Shown: one piece after another, positions 11,260 to 22,654 of the stretch
Layout: each line of letters opens with the position of its first letter
Numbering within the stretch: position 1 is the first letter of the stretch
DNA from: Kappaphycus alvarezii
Lineage: Eukaryota; Rhodophyta; Florideophyceae; Gigartinales; Solieriaceae
DNA length: 64,000 nt
NCBI GenBank assembly: GCA_002205965.3
Contig: NADL03000471.1
Location: 1,860,001-1,924,000 of the forward strand
Reading direction: 5' to 3'
Notes under the pieces: model-generated
The model's input: the letters and a program-made list of their open reading frames with translations, nothing else
Database searches by the model: none
Told to the model about the DNA's origin: nothing
Translations under genes and position numbers: made by a program

Positions 11260-14100
11260 ACTCAGTAGTGCAATAGAATGAACTTGAAGGTCCATGCACC
11301 AGGTGGGGTCTAGAAGCGAAGTTTCTTCAGGAGACCAGTCTAGCTGGGATAGACAGCTACAATAGTAGTAGCGAAGGTCGACCGTAGGTCGCGCTCGAAA
11401 AAGACTAGGAGGCCGCCCTAGGATCCTCCAGGTGGGTCGACTGTATCGAACACCGGTTGGAAAATCCGGCATCCCTTCTCGCCGTCGCTCCCTGTTTGCA
11501 GTACTTCTATGACTGTTCATTGTTGAACGACATACTGCTCTCCCGGGAGCGTTTGGAATGCACCGCCAACTAAACTGAGGAAGACACATGTAACGCTCCA
11601 TCGCTGCGAACACTTCTAGAAGATTCAGACAACATTGCCATGAGAATTAGTATTACGTATGAAAGCATGGCAGGATGGCATCATATTTCATCTATAACCT
11701 TACCGAAGCGAAACCATGAAACGAAAGAGAAAGTACAGCGCTTTACGATTACTATCTCAATCCCCGAAAATCAGATGAACTTAGTATCCGAAGCAAGCAG
11801 GTTGCAAAACAGGTCCTAAGAAATATTAAAAATCGTCGAAGTGCATTGGCACCAGATGGTAGCGCAAAGGACTCAGAACTTTTCGGAAAGGAACGTATTT
11901 CTGCTGAACAGACTAGAGGGGAGAGAAAACAACAGCCGGAACGTACCACAGGGTCGATGAGGAGCATAGTTCAGAGATAGTCGCGCTACGAAGGCGCTTA
12001 TCAGAACTGAAAAGATCTCCAATTAACAACCCGGTTGTAAAAATGCAAAATACAGTATCAACGCAGAGATCTCGTTTAACAAAGTGCAGGAGCTCAAATT
12101 ATCTCTAAGATAATTCTTCCAATAATCAAACCAACAGGGGTAGCCGAAAGCACGATAACGCAAGGTCCATCCGCGGTCGCTTTAGGTGATTTTATTACTT
12201 TGGAACAGCTAACCAAGGCCAAATGGGTTTGATATTGTTACCTCTAGGTCAACTTTGGAATAAGAGCAACGAATAAACTTGGCTTCGATCGCGTTCTTAT
12301 AAAGTAGAAGACGACAAAATATAGTCTGATGAAGTTATTGGAAACAGCTCGGCATTGTAATGATGGTAGAATGATCTTGAAATACAGTAGGCATAATGTG
12401 CCTTCTTAAGGCCGTACCTTTTGTTCAGCGCCGCAATATTAGCCTTTGACGGACGCTTGTCAAATATCAATAACCACGGCTACCTCATTGCTGCCGCGTT
12501 TTATTCCCAGTGGGATAGAGAGCTTGAGGAATTCAAATTCTTCATTCCGGAAAGCAGCCCGACCGCACTAAGAAAATGGCTGTTTATACGTCTTGTCTGT
12601 TTATACGTCTTGTCTTCTCCACCCGATTCCCAATCCACTTCTCTCTTCCATATAACCGCTCCAAGGGCCAATCCATGCCACTCTGCGGAATTAAGGGCTC
12701 CTGTCGTCAAAAAAACACGTCCTTGGATAACAAGAAGCATTTTATTTTAGCCAAATTGGAGTGTCATGTCCAGTTGGTGACCTGAGCCCCTTTGAGTGGC
12801 GGTTGCTATGACCGGTGGCACTAATCCGCTCCATCTCGGGAAAAAATGGAATAGGACGTAAGCTTTTTGTGCGACAGCAGCTTGGTTTGGAGCAATGCAG
12901 CTTCGAAGCGCAACGGACACATCGACGCATTTTGGAACTGACCTAGGGCGGCGACTCAACACGTACATGGGATAATTTTACAACATGTTGCATTGTTGGC
13001 AGGATAGAGAAATGTATACGGTTGCGTTCGGGACGTACAGAATGGCAGTCCAATGTGGGAGATATAGAACCTGTGTTCATTGCGAACTCGTTTCACAAAT
13101 TTCTCATATGATTGGACTAATCTCTTCTAGCTTTGAAAATAATGAAAATTAATTGTATTGCGCAATTTGCGCAATATGGGGTATAGTGATGAAAATCTTC
13201 GACGAAGATTGCCCGAAGCCAGAACACAAGGCCTTTTTCCACACGCAAACCTCTAAATCTTGTACAATCCCATTCTCACAAGTATCTCCTCTTCAACGAT
13301 CATTGCTAAATAAGGAGTTCGCAAAACGTATACACGCAAGATGGATAAGATGCGATGAGGCCTATTAAGACAATATGTTGTCTTGCGCACCACTATTAGG
13401 ACAGTCGCATAATGTTGTATGCGATTCGAACATTGCGCTGGAGTCTCGCGTTGGTTACTTGGCACGATAAGGAACCGTCACAGCTAGGCCTAAGATTGGG
13501 GAAGAGAAGAAACGAAAGTATGCAAACTACTTGTGATACGGAGATTGTTGATGAGAATGGGAGAAAGGGCATCTTTTTTGCTGCAACGAAAGGTATACGA
13601 TGAGTTCACAGGGCTGAAGAGTGGCTGAAATGCGACAGGAATGTCATACGATGGAACCGACTGATTCACAGCAAGGAACTACTGACAAATATCCCAAAAA
13701 AATACTCGTGTGACATCAATATTGTCCATTAGCTGGTGCACCAAACATCAAGGCTGTAACAAAATTTCTATGGGCGAAGTGAAAGTAATCCTTGAGGGCA
13801 CTTGGAACAGACACCAAATTTCATGGGCCTCAGCATGGATTGCTTGAGGTCGGATTTTTGCCAAGCGTGTAGACCCGCAACTAAGCGCGCGCAGGCATTT
13901 AAGGGGTAACAAAGTTATCCCCATTCAAGTTTTTACGCGATGGAAACGCAGTTAGAGCACAATGGGTAGAGGTTGGGGTGTAAATGATACGATATCACTC
14001 GAGCTCAAGATGGGAAGCTATAATATATACCTGCGAAACCGTACAGTGCTCATCAGGATGATCTGGACATCCCATGCTTTCTGAAGGTACTCTGTCAAAA
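11260..14100 (+). other. Coding-like but unrecognised decayed stretch
   Basis: Downstream of the Myb-like ORF the plus strand has longish frames that read like protein but match no family I know. Examples are 11,770-11,980 (IRSKQVAKQVLRNIKNRRSA), 12,421-12,570 (AILAFDGRLSNINNHGYLIA), 13,412-13,603 and a frame through 13,740-14,100 (KVILEGTWNRHQISWASAWI) interrupted by a few stops. Base composition is higher in GC than the AT-rich filler. A 17-bp direct duplication (tgtttatacgtcttgtc) sits at about 12,577-12,615. It may be the rest of the element carrying the Myb-like gene. No function is proposed. Confidence 0.35.
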
Positions 14101-14103
14101 TGA

Positions 14104-14406
14104 TTGAGTAACTTCACCCCGTTGTCGGAGAGGAATGGCTTTGAGCCTATTGAGTTGGGAAGTAATGGATTTGCTCTTCAGCGCCCACTCTCAAACCGAC
14201 TGACTGCGGCATTCAGAAACGAGATTGGTAACGATTATGTTAAATGGGAGGAGACTGAAAGGATGAAAATACCGCGCAGAGATTTTAGACAAGCCTGCAT
14301 TTTTGCTGTTGATATTCTTAAGACTGATGGGATGATGAATCTCCAGTTACCAAATAATCTGAATCACGACATCATTGCAGACAAAGTGGTAAGAAGCCTC
14401 AAATAA
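14104..14406 (+). CDS. Unrecognised 100-codon open frame
   Basis: The frame opens at a TTG after an in-frame stop, so no ATG start is evident, and it ends with TAA. The product begins SNFTPLSERNGFEPIELG, is mixed and charged, and contains KWEETERMKIPRRDF. No domain, signal peptide or membrane segment was recognised. It continues the direction of the coding-like debris upstream and may be its C-terminal end. Its 3' end overlaps the end of the minus-strand TSUP fragment. It could be an exon or a fossil. Confidence 0.25.
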   Translation: MSNFTPLSERNGFEPIELGSNGFALQRPLSNRLTAAFRNEIGNDYVKWEETERMKIPRRDFRQACIFAVDILKTDGMMNLQLPNNLNHDIIADKVVRSLK

Positions 14407-14768
14407 TGTAACCGCGACTATGGGTGTGAGGAACGACCCACCGCTGATACCCGGCATAAAGCCAACACCGCTATCAATACCGCTGAGCACAACATTATTC
14501 TTCTCGCTCAAATCTAGCAGTGCACTATTTCCTTGATCCCGTTTCCGTTCCAACCAAGCTCGCAACGGCATGATGGGCGCTAAAGCAGACATGAAGATAC
14601 CCAGGCCTCTACTCCGTACTGTGGGGTTGACAACACTGGGCTTTCTCGCACCAAGAGGTGTGAATAAGCCGCGGAAACGCACAATGCGGCAGCGACATTC
14701 CAATCAATGTGACCTGCACCTACGAAGGAAGCTGCTGAATTTGTGGCGATTGTCGTCACTTGTAACAA
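14347..14768 (-). pseudogene. Fragment of TauE/SafE (TSUP) membrane transporter
   Basis: TSUP proteins are two-repeat membrane transporters for sulfur-containing anions or organic acids. Here two overlapping minus-strand frames hold the middle of such a protein. The first (14,580-14,768) has ATNSAASFVGAGHIDWNVAA then LCVSAAY, matching the end of repeat one (GHIDW..A..L..GA). The second (14,347-14,703) picks up at LGARKPSVVNPTV, runs through GLGIFMSALAPIMPLRAWLE, a polar linker, and then GVGFMPGISGGSFLTPIVAV, which fits the glycine-rich start of repeat two. A single frame change near 14,640-14,690 separates them. Both ends are cut: upstream the similarity stops at the hairpin at 14,773-14,848, downstream at about 14,350. 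It looks like a broken copy of a cellular gene. It could also be an exon, but the frame change argues against that. Confidence 0.55.
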
Positions 14769-14772
14769 TGTC

Positions 14773-14848
14773 TCTGTTACACCACTGTGTAATAGAGACT
14801 TGTTCTCTGTCGCTATTCCAGTTCTCTATTAGACAGTGGTGTAACAGA
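14773..14848. repeat. Hairpin with 26-nt arms
   Basis: Arms 14,773-14,798 and 14,823-14,848 (starting TCTGTTACACCACTG) are inverted copies with one mismatch around a 24-nt spacer. It directly abuts the truncated end of the TSUP fragment, so it may mark the breakpoint. No flanking target duplication was seen. Confidence 0.88.
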
Positions 14849-14899
14849 TAAACTGTATCGTCTTGAATAATTTTAGAAATTTGATTTTCCTTCAATGTT

Positions 14900-16028
14900 T
14901 TTACTTGACGTGGAGCCCCACGTCATTGTTTTATTTACGTAGCTATATTCTAGATAGTACAGTTCTTTAGTTACACCTCTACTTTCTAGTAAGTTCTACT
15001 GAGGTAACAGAGTATAGAATTATAAAAGTGGGGCTTGTCAGGATTCTTGCGGGAATCCAGGTACACTCCATACATCCTTTGCCCCCAACTTTCTGAAACC
15101 CATTACCATCGCCTCTACTGCCCCTTTAGCAGCGCCCCGGCTGCCTCTCTCTCTGTTTAATCACTGCAATTAAATTATTTCTGGCTGAAACGCGTTGCAT
15201 CATGGCAGTAAATCGGACTAGACCGTGTATGGCGTATACGGAGCCGCCTAATACGCATTATCCGCATTATGTACCGGATTAAAGACCAGCGGTGACGACT
15301 GTTGGGGTTTGAAAGGTTTATGTTGAGGAAGGGGTGTTTTGCCATAGACGAGTGTTGGGGCTACCTAGAAATGTTGTGCGAGGGTTGTATGACTGAGAAT
15401 AGGATGATGGGGTTTATTTTACAGATAGTGTGTGAAGTTGATGAATATTTTCAGAGTAGTGTTGTCTGATGGGTTGAAATAAATAAGTTTGATGTGTTGT
15501 TGGTTGCGGCTGTTTAGCACTTATCGTGTGCAGAACACACGCCCGAGAACGTGGGGAACTCCTCTTCACTCTTTGTCAAGGCAGTGGCAAAGAATGACGG
15601 TTGGAGTGTGAAGGTGTGAAGGTTGCAGTTGATTCGAGAGCAAGGCCGTTGTAATGCTTGCTTTCATGTTTGTAACCGGAGTTTTCGGCATGAGGTGCGA
15701 GCCCATAGCGGCGCAGAATAAGTCGATCGGTACATCAGGTGGCTAGAAAAGGCAAACAATTGTGTTGTTTGGATCGGACAATAGGGCCCTTTGATTTACG
15801 TTAATCATCATGAACAAGAAATTGAAGTCAACATGATGTTGACTTCAGTTTGTATTTCATGTCAACATCAACGTCAAAATGCAACAGATAAATTAATTTT
15901 AAAGGATTGCTAAAAAAATTAAACATATGAATGGATGGTTTCCCCGCACATCCAATATTGTACTGTACCCGTACAGTCTAGATGTCATCCATTTGTAGTC
16001 CCTCAAAGGCAAAATTTGGACAGTACTC
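14900..16028. other. Gene-poor stretch with GT-rich segment and palindrome
   Basis: No recognisable gene. A GT-rich plus-strand part (about 15,290-15,640) holds a 49-codon ATG frame at 15,320-15,469 (MLRKGCFAIDECWGYLEM...) with no known relative. A perfect palindrome lies at 15,824-15,846: gaagtcaacat and its inverse around one base. The rest is unassigned. Confidence 0.4.
15824..15846. repeat. Perfect 11-bp-arm palindrome
   Basis: GAAGTCAACAT and its exact inverse are separated by a single G. A partial third copy of the motif (catgtcaacatcaacgtc) follows at about 15,858. It could be a protein-binding site or a mutational inverted duplication. No gene is near enough to choose. Confidence 0.8.
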
Positions 16029-16030
16029 TA

Positions 16031-16050
16031 CAGTGGTGCTAAAAAGTATA
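16031..16050. repeat. Tc1 left terminal inverted repeat
   Basis: CAGTGGTGCTAAAAAGTATA, an exact inverse match to 17,596-17,615, preceded by TA. Confidence 0.95.
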
Positions 16051-16245
16051 CGACATTTTAACTTTTCAACATTCTCCATCAAAGAATGACCAAAAAAGAG
16101 GGACTGTATTATCTGTAAAGACTTTTTATACGCCAAAATCAATGGAGAAAACTGTTTTATAAAGATCTATTCGTTTAGGAGATATGCAGGAAAATGTCCG
16201 GAATGGGTGTTAAAATGTATACACGCAATTTGATTCAACCACGTC

Positions 16246-17315
16246 TCATACAATAAGGTTGGTTAATTTCTGTAGTATAACTCTTCCTAGTAGTCTATCG
16301 TGCGCCCCTTTTTTGTAATACCACGATACAGTGCTTCTGCATTGAGGCAGAGAGGTTCCCGAGCCTTGAGGCAAAGAGGTTCCTGAGCGTGTCTGCTGGC
16401 ACTCTTTCCCAGGCCTCAATAATCGCGGGTCGAAGGCTTTCAACATCATTGAACTGCCTCTGAATAGCGTATACTTCCCTCACAAGAATCCCCCAAAGAT
16501 TCTCAATTGGGTTAAGGTCAGCGGACTAGGCTGGCCAATCCATAGTTCTGACTCCATGGTCATTGAAAAATTACCTAACTGAAAAAGCCGTGTGGCATGG
16601 GGCACCACCCTGCATAAACAACCACGACACGGGAAAAGACTCATCTGTAAATAGAAAAAGGTAGTCATTCAATGTGTTCTGATATGACCACTGATTTTGC
16701 TTCCCTTGTAAAAATGCTAGCTCGCTCTTTTTCTTCCCCGCAAATGCTGGCCAAATCATCACGCTCTCCCCTCCTGCTGCCTTTTCGAGAACCACTGCGG
16801 CTCAGTCCGTAGATCATCATTTACACGCGAGCCCATCCGGACCATCCAGGTTAAATTTTTCTCGTCACTCCACGCAACCATATCCCATTTTAACTGATCC
16901 CAAGTGACATGTGTGGGCCCATTCAATTCTCTTCTTAAAATGTCTCTCTTGCATAGCGGTGATCTCTGAATTTTCTTGTAGGACAAATGAGGGGTTTCAG
17001 ACAAGATTTGACGTACTCGGGCAGCCTTAATATTGAGCTGAAGTGACTCGACCAGCTTTCCAGATCCTCCATTCCTTTGCCGGCCTCCCGAATCAATCTG
17101 CGACGAGCCGCATCACTGATTTTTTGGGCCTCCCCGACCTTTTTTTGTCCCATATCGTTTGGGATCAGAAAGAAAGCTTGTTCGTGCCTTGAACGCCCAA
17201 TGCGCCCTACAATTTCTGTAATTGAGACGCAGTCGTGTTTGAAGGCCAGAATTTGGCCTTTCTCGAAATCAGTCAGATGGGTACCGCGAGGCATGATTTC
17301 TGATCGGTGCATCAC
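16246..17315 (-). pseudogene. Tc1-type transposase pseudogene
   Basis: It starts near 17,294 with MPRGTHLTDFEKGQILAF, the usual N-terminal helix-turn-helix opening of Tc1 transposases, followed by the second helix-turn-helix region (AQKISDAARRRLIREAGKG). After frame changes come AWSDEKN (first catalytic Asp, about 16,861-16,877), WSTD/FSKRQQ..GESVMIWPAFAG, then QGGAPCHTA at about 16,591-16,612, and DLNPIENLWG with the catalytic Glu at about 16,500. The second catalytic Asp, normally in QDNAPCH, is replaced by Gly. Two in-frame stops lie between 16,510 and 16,575, and frameshifts lie near 16,790 and 16,950-17,100. Near the C-terminus a 21-bp tandem duplication repeats NLFAS/NLSAS. The product would be dead even without the frameshifts. 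Confidence 0.9.
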
Positions 17316-17595
17316 CGGAATGGGACCGAGGGGGAAGGTCGCAAGTGTTGAAGCATTTGAAAGTACTCGGTTATCTTTGTGTTTGCTTTCTGTTGAGTAT
17401 ACCCGCCAAAAGATGAAGTGTATTTATACTTTTTAACACTCCTTATTGATTTTTTAAACATAAATTTCGAACGGCTTCTTTTTTAATAAATGGTTAGCTT
17501 CAATGCAATGTACGCATAAAATAACGTCTGGAAAATGTCTGTATATCCTTAATTTGTAAATATTGATCCGTTTATATATAGAAATCAAGAATTAC

Positions 17596-17615
17596 TATAC
17601 TTTTTAGCACCACTG
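17596..17615. repeat. Tc1 right terminal inverted repeat
   Basis: Exact inverse of the left end, followed by the TA target duplication at 17,616-17,617. Confidence 0.95.
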
Positions 17616-17619
17616 TATT

Positions 17620-20600
17620 ATCCTCCAGATATCCTCCTAGTGTCCCCCACCTATACTCCAAGTGCTCAAGGTGTCCTCCATTGACAAAGAAAATGTTTCC
17701 TAGGGCGGAAGCGGCGCTTTAGAGTCATATAATGTCTTCTGCCTTTCACAGGACCATGTAAGGAAAATATATACCCGTCAGGCGTCTTAATGGTCTGATA
17801 GACTAGGGAATTCATGCGCTTATGTTCTGGATAACATAGAGTTTTCGATCTTCCATATCACTTGGACGCGTATCCCACATTTTAGTGTAGTCGATAAACC
17901 CTACCTACCTGTTTAAGGGAGCAACTTTCGTAACAAAGATTCAACGTACAGGGCTGCTCTTTCTTGCAATAAGCCTGTCTGAAGAGAGAAAAAAAACCTC
18001 CTTTTTTACTTATCCCAAATATTTCCAGCACTTTTCCAAATACCTCACTTACCTACGAGTGCCTCATTCCAAATGTTCTTTCCAGCTAGTGCAACACCAC
18101 AGAAGATGTTAGGGGTCTCAAAACAATACAGCAGGCTTCAATTTAGTCGCAGATATACCTTTTTAGTTTTGTACATCCTGCATTATAGGACATAGTGTCA
18201 GCAAAACAAGGTATATCTCGTAGTCGAAAGCAAAACTTCTCAAAAGCCTCTTGATAGGAGTATCTGGGCATACGTGTATGTTAAATGCATGGCCTCGTGT
18301 ATCTCGGTACCAGCTTTCTCACCTCCTTTGAAGCTTGCGAAGCCTTTCTACAAGCTCTATTGAAAGTCCATTCTGGAGCTCCCGTATCAAGTGCCAAGCG
18401 ATAAATCTGCAGTTTTCGTTCTCGCCGCTTACGGGAATTTCCAATCTTGACCCCGCTTTGCCTAACGGTAAATTATACAAATTAAATTTTGTTTAGTGTA
18501 TCAAGGCAACGTCACATGAGGCGGTGGTTGAGTGTCGAGTGTGAGTGTACTAATAATCATAAATACTATGAAAAGAAAGGTGCATTCAGTGAAGTTCCAC
18601 TTTGCCCGAAATTCAGCTGTGATATTTTTCTCTGCCACATGGGGCTGGAAAACAACCTCAAGCAGTCGCGTAACATAAGGATTTCTCGACTATCTACATT
18701 TTAAAGAGAGAATTTTAAGATTACTGGATAGCTTCAAATACTTGATTTTCATCTAAAATTAGAAATTGCTGTATCTGTAGATTCTACCCAAATCTACTGT
18801 ATGCATATGTAGCATAAGCACACTGAATCCAAAATAGAAACGTTTAGCTACGAGTAATTTTGGATACAACCGAGGCCACTTCTTGCGGTAGACCCTTTGA
18901 ACGGCTGCAAATAGTGGTTACGTTTAGTTTGGTAGGTTGCTCGATATATTTATCTCCCGGTGAGCTTTTGGAAACTCGTCTAGTTAACAAGTTTAGTTGG
19001 GAAGGTTTTCGATATATTTATCTCTTGGGTGCTTCGGGAGACCTTCAATGCAACTCACCAAAACGTAGTATATTTATTTTCAACCTCTGTTTAAATCTTT
19101 CTCGTTTTGCTCATTTCTCTACATAAATCGTTTGCCACAGTGGCACAACTAATCATGTAAATACCTTGATGGCTCTACCTTAACAGAGGGGTCGTAATTT
19201 TAGTAGAGATTTTACTTTTTAGATCCGTACGAGGTTGGCCGTCGGCCCATGTACGCTAATGGGTCTGTATTAGACACGTTGTCTCAGGTTTTGTGGTCTA
19301 AAATAATAGGGGCTACTAATTTTGAGGATAATTTGTTGTCAATTAGCCCCGTCCAAGCTGATAGCAGAGAAGGGGTTAATTATCGTAATAGGGGGCTCCT
19401 ATATTAGAGGTTCTTTTCAATGTACGGAACTGAGAAGATAGAAGTGGCTTTGTAAAAAAGTTCAGATTACATTGAACGCTCGAGAATACTATGAGTATTC
19501 GTGCTCTTTTCTTTCGTATTTTACTGAGAATAGTGGTTTCGGACTTATGTATATTACGCCACCTAGTATGCGCTGTATTTAATACAATTTGATAGCTCCA
19601 CTTCAATCAAGTAGCTGAGTAGGGGATCACTGGTGGTTTTATCAAGGAATGAAAGTATGGTAGCCATCTCACGAGTTTTGAGGGAGGTGGTGAAAATATA
19701 TAATTATTTCTTAAATCATTTTGAAGTTGCGACATTTTATCGTTTTACCGACGCCAAAATGGCTATTTTCTGTCAAGCGTTTGTTTATATCCGTTTTATA
19801 ATTTGAGTTCCGTGGTGTTTCAATGAGTATTGAATGTCGTGAAAGATAACGAATGTATGCAGTGAAATGGTTAAGAGATATTTTAATTTACTCTAGAAGT
19901 AAAATAAAACTAAAAGAAGATGCAGGGTAGTATTGGAAGCTTTTTTGATAAATAAATGGATCATAAACTAGTATAAATCAGAAAGTAAAAGGAAGAAAGG
20001 TTAGGAAGAGTAAGGAATGTTCCGGATGAGATAGAACAGTTGTATAAATTAAAATGAGAAGGAAAAATTTATAAAGTTTGATAAAAATGGTTTGGGGCAC
20101 GAAAGTGAAAGTTTCCTGGATGATAATTCGAGAGGTAATTGTAAGACGGAGTAATACGGTTTTAAACGAGAATTTTAGGGAGACAAAGACCTGGAAAGAA
20201 AATAAAAAGGGAAGAAACAGTTTTCAATACAGCATGAAGGTAGCCGTGATGCCTACTGTGGCCCCATAACAAGTTAATTAAGAGGAATTATTGCAAACTT
20301 TCCAATATCACAATCTTGAAGAGTCCTTCCGCTTATAAAGATTAGTTATTCTTTGCCGGAGATATTTCTAAAGCAGTGATAATTTAAGGCAGAAAATGTG
20401 CGGAAAGTAAGTATAAAGGGCAGATAATTAAGATAAGGTCAACATTCAGACAAATATTTATATGTGCTACCTTGTCTTACAAGAACGTTACCGTAGATAG
20501 AAGAGATCTGAAAGAACAATATGGCAACCGAAAAGACAAAATCTAATTTGGTAACTATACATTCCATAACTGAGCAACCGAAATCGTTAATATAAAAATT

Positions 20601-22260
20601 TATATAACAGCCTCTCCGAAAGCACCTAATCGCCAATTTGTGCATTTTTGCTAATTTCGAATTTTCATTGCTTTAATCATTAATATGCAATGCTAAAAGC
20701 AATAAAAAAATATCTTCGAGCTATAATTTAATACCTGTAAAAGAAAAGGGGGTTGAATTGAGTTTTTTACTGGTTAAACTCCGTACTACGAAAAAATGGA
20801 TCACATTATCCAAAAATATTTGTTATTCTACCATCCACGGATGTTACTATAGAACGAGAAGCAGAATTTATATCGACAGCCAAATGCAGAGGCCATAAAA
20901 ATACTTTAATGTCTCCTTTTTCATGCGACTGGGATTACAAAGAGTACAAATAAGCCACTTGGCCATGTCTACACTGTGTAATCTTTCCCTGATCTTTAAG
21001 TTCGATACTAAAGTTCCATCAAGTACAAAAACGGATCCTATTGAAATAATCATTTCACTCTCTTCACCTTTTCTCAATACTAAATGACTCCAGAAAGAGT
21101 TTAGTCTGAGCATGAGGGCCAAATTAATTGAAGAATATTTCTGTGTGCCTGTATATTTTGTGAAAAGTTTTTAGGAAAATATCCGCTTTTCCCAGTATCA
21201 TTAAGTTAACAATCACAAGAATATTATAAAGTTATAGTAAAGAATCGGTTTTTTTGTCTCTGTTACACTTAATTTTGATGCTACCCTGCAAATTCTTTGC
21301 AAATTTCTCACTGTATCTTCTAAGTTTAAGTGACATTTTGTGCTTATCAAAATCAAACCGCTGGCAGGATGGCCTTCTAAAACTGCGCGAAAAAATGGAT
21401 AAAATGTAATAAATAGCTAAAATTTTATGATCAGCCCTCCTTTGGAAGGAGAAAAACCTCTACTCTAGAAAAAACAGTTGTGTCTCTGCATAGAACGCAA
21501 TCGTTCCAAGTACTACTGCCTTCTACACAATTAGCAGCTCAAATGGTACATCAAAGCCGAAAAATTGTTCAGGCAATGGACCATTTGATGGCCGATGAAG
21601 CATTTCAGGTAATAAATTAATGAAACCGCGGTAATCAAAAGTGATTTCCAAAACACACAGGTTTAGAGTACAGAAGATAATGAACGGTGAGTGATTTCAA
21701 GGAAGGATTCGTTTCATTGAAAAACTCATTAAAATCCTTTTCTTCGTGTCCTGATTCATTTACTCATGTTGATTCCTATACGAGGTCATCTTTTGCATAT
21801 GATTATAGAAGTTTCTCAAGATTTAAAGGTGTATGCTTCTTGGATTAATTTTTCAAATTATGATTCTCAAATGTTAGTCTCAATAATGAAAATCTTTTAA
21901 TTTGAGCACAAAACAACGATAAACTCAAATGTCCTTCTTGAACCGCATACTATAATTCATATTGACTACACTTTTTAAAGTGAAATATATTTAGCACGAA
22001 AGTTTTGAGCCAAGGAGTAGATAATATGACAGAATAACAACTCCAAGGCCGGTCTCGAAAGTTGCGCGATTCTTCAATTCCTATGAAACTCATATAGTTG
22101 AAAAGCTCTTTCAAATAGGAATAAAATTGTGCTAACGGCTGCGCAAAATGAGCAGCTTGCAGCCAGTGGCGCCCGGTCAAAGTTTTTGGTTGCTCTCCGT
22201 ATTGACGCATATGAAATATCGAAATTATAAGATTAAGACGTCATGAAAATGCAAGTGAAT
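17620..22260. other. AT-rich stretch without recognisable genes
   Basis: About 4.6 kb with frames of at most 88 codons, none recognised on either strand. The only structure seen is a tandem duplication at 18,922-19,060. The region may be old element debris. Confidence 0.4.
18922..19060. repeat. Diverged tandem duplication, period about 69 bp
   Basis: Two adjacent copies start at 18,922 (gtttagtttggtaggtt...) and 18,991 (gtttagttgggaaggtt...). They share the block cgatatatttatctc and a following g-rich tail. The copies differ at roughly one base in five by eye. Confidence 0.7.
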
Positions 22261-22654
22261 AGTCGTCCGATCAGAGTGACTCTTTGTTATAGACATGTCT
22301 ACCTGACCTGGTCCTCGGCGAGTGCATTAACGAAAGCTTGCCCTTGATCGTTGCCTCTTTGGGAAAGTCACTAGGCAGACTGTTTGCGTCCAGATTGAGC
22401 GCATTGATCGAAGCCGACATAGCATGCCGAGGCATCAAGTCGGGGGACGCATCCAAAAGCTCTCTAAGCTTAATTCAATACTTATTATTAGAAGAACTCC
22501 TGCTTACTCCTGAAATATTTGAATCACGCGGTCCAGACTTTTTATTTCTTATTAGTCAAGATGTAAGTGATGTTATGTTCTGCTCTCCTTTAATATCATA
22601 TCTGTTCGGATAGTTCTTTCGCAAAAGCTCCCTAATTCTGCTGTAACTAATCTA

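Larger units (their letters stand above)
16031..17615 (-). mobile_element. Full-length Tc1/mariner transposon, inactive
   Basis: The ends are exact: 20-bp terminal inverted repeats (CAGTGGTGCTAAAAAGTATA) at 16,031-16,050 and 17,596-17,615, flanked by the TA duplication typical of the superfamily (16,029-16,030 and 17,616-17,617). Inside, the minus strand encodes a Tc1-type transposase in pieces. The length of 1,585 bp is normal for Tc1 elements. The family is known to cut and paste through a DD34E transposase acting on the two inverted repeats. This copy can no longer encode that protein, but both ends are preserved, so in principle a related enzyme could act on it. The nearly unbroken ends suggest moderate age. 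Confidence 0.93.

Noticed and set aside
11104-11613. 169-codon minus-strand open frame
   Set aside because: It partly overlaps the tail of the Myb-like ORF on the plus strand, has no recognisable domain, and plus-strand frames here continue the coding-like debris. It is taken as a shadow.
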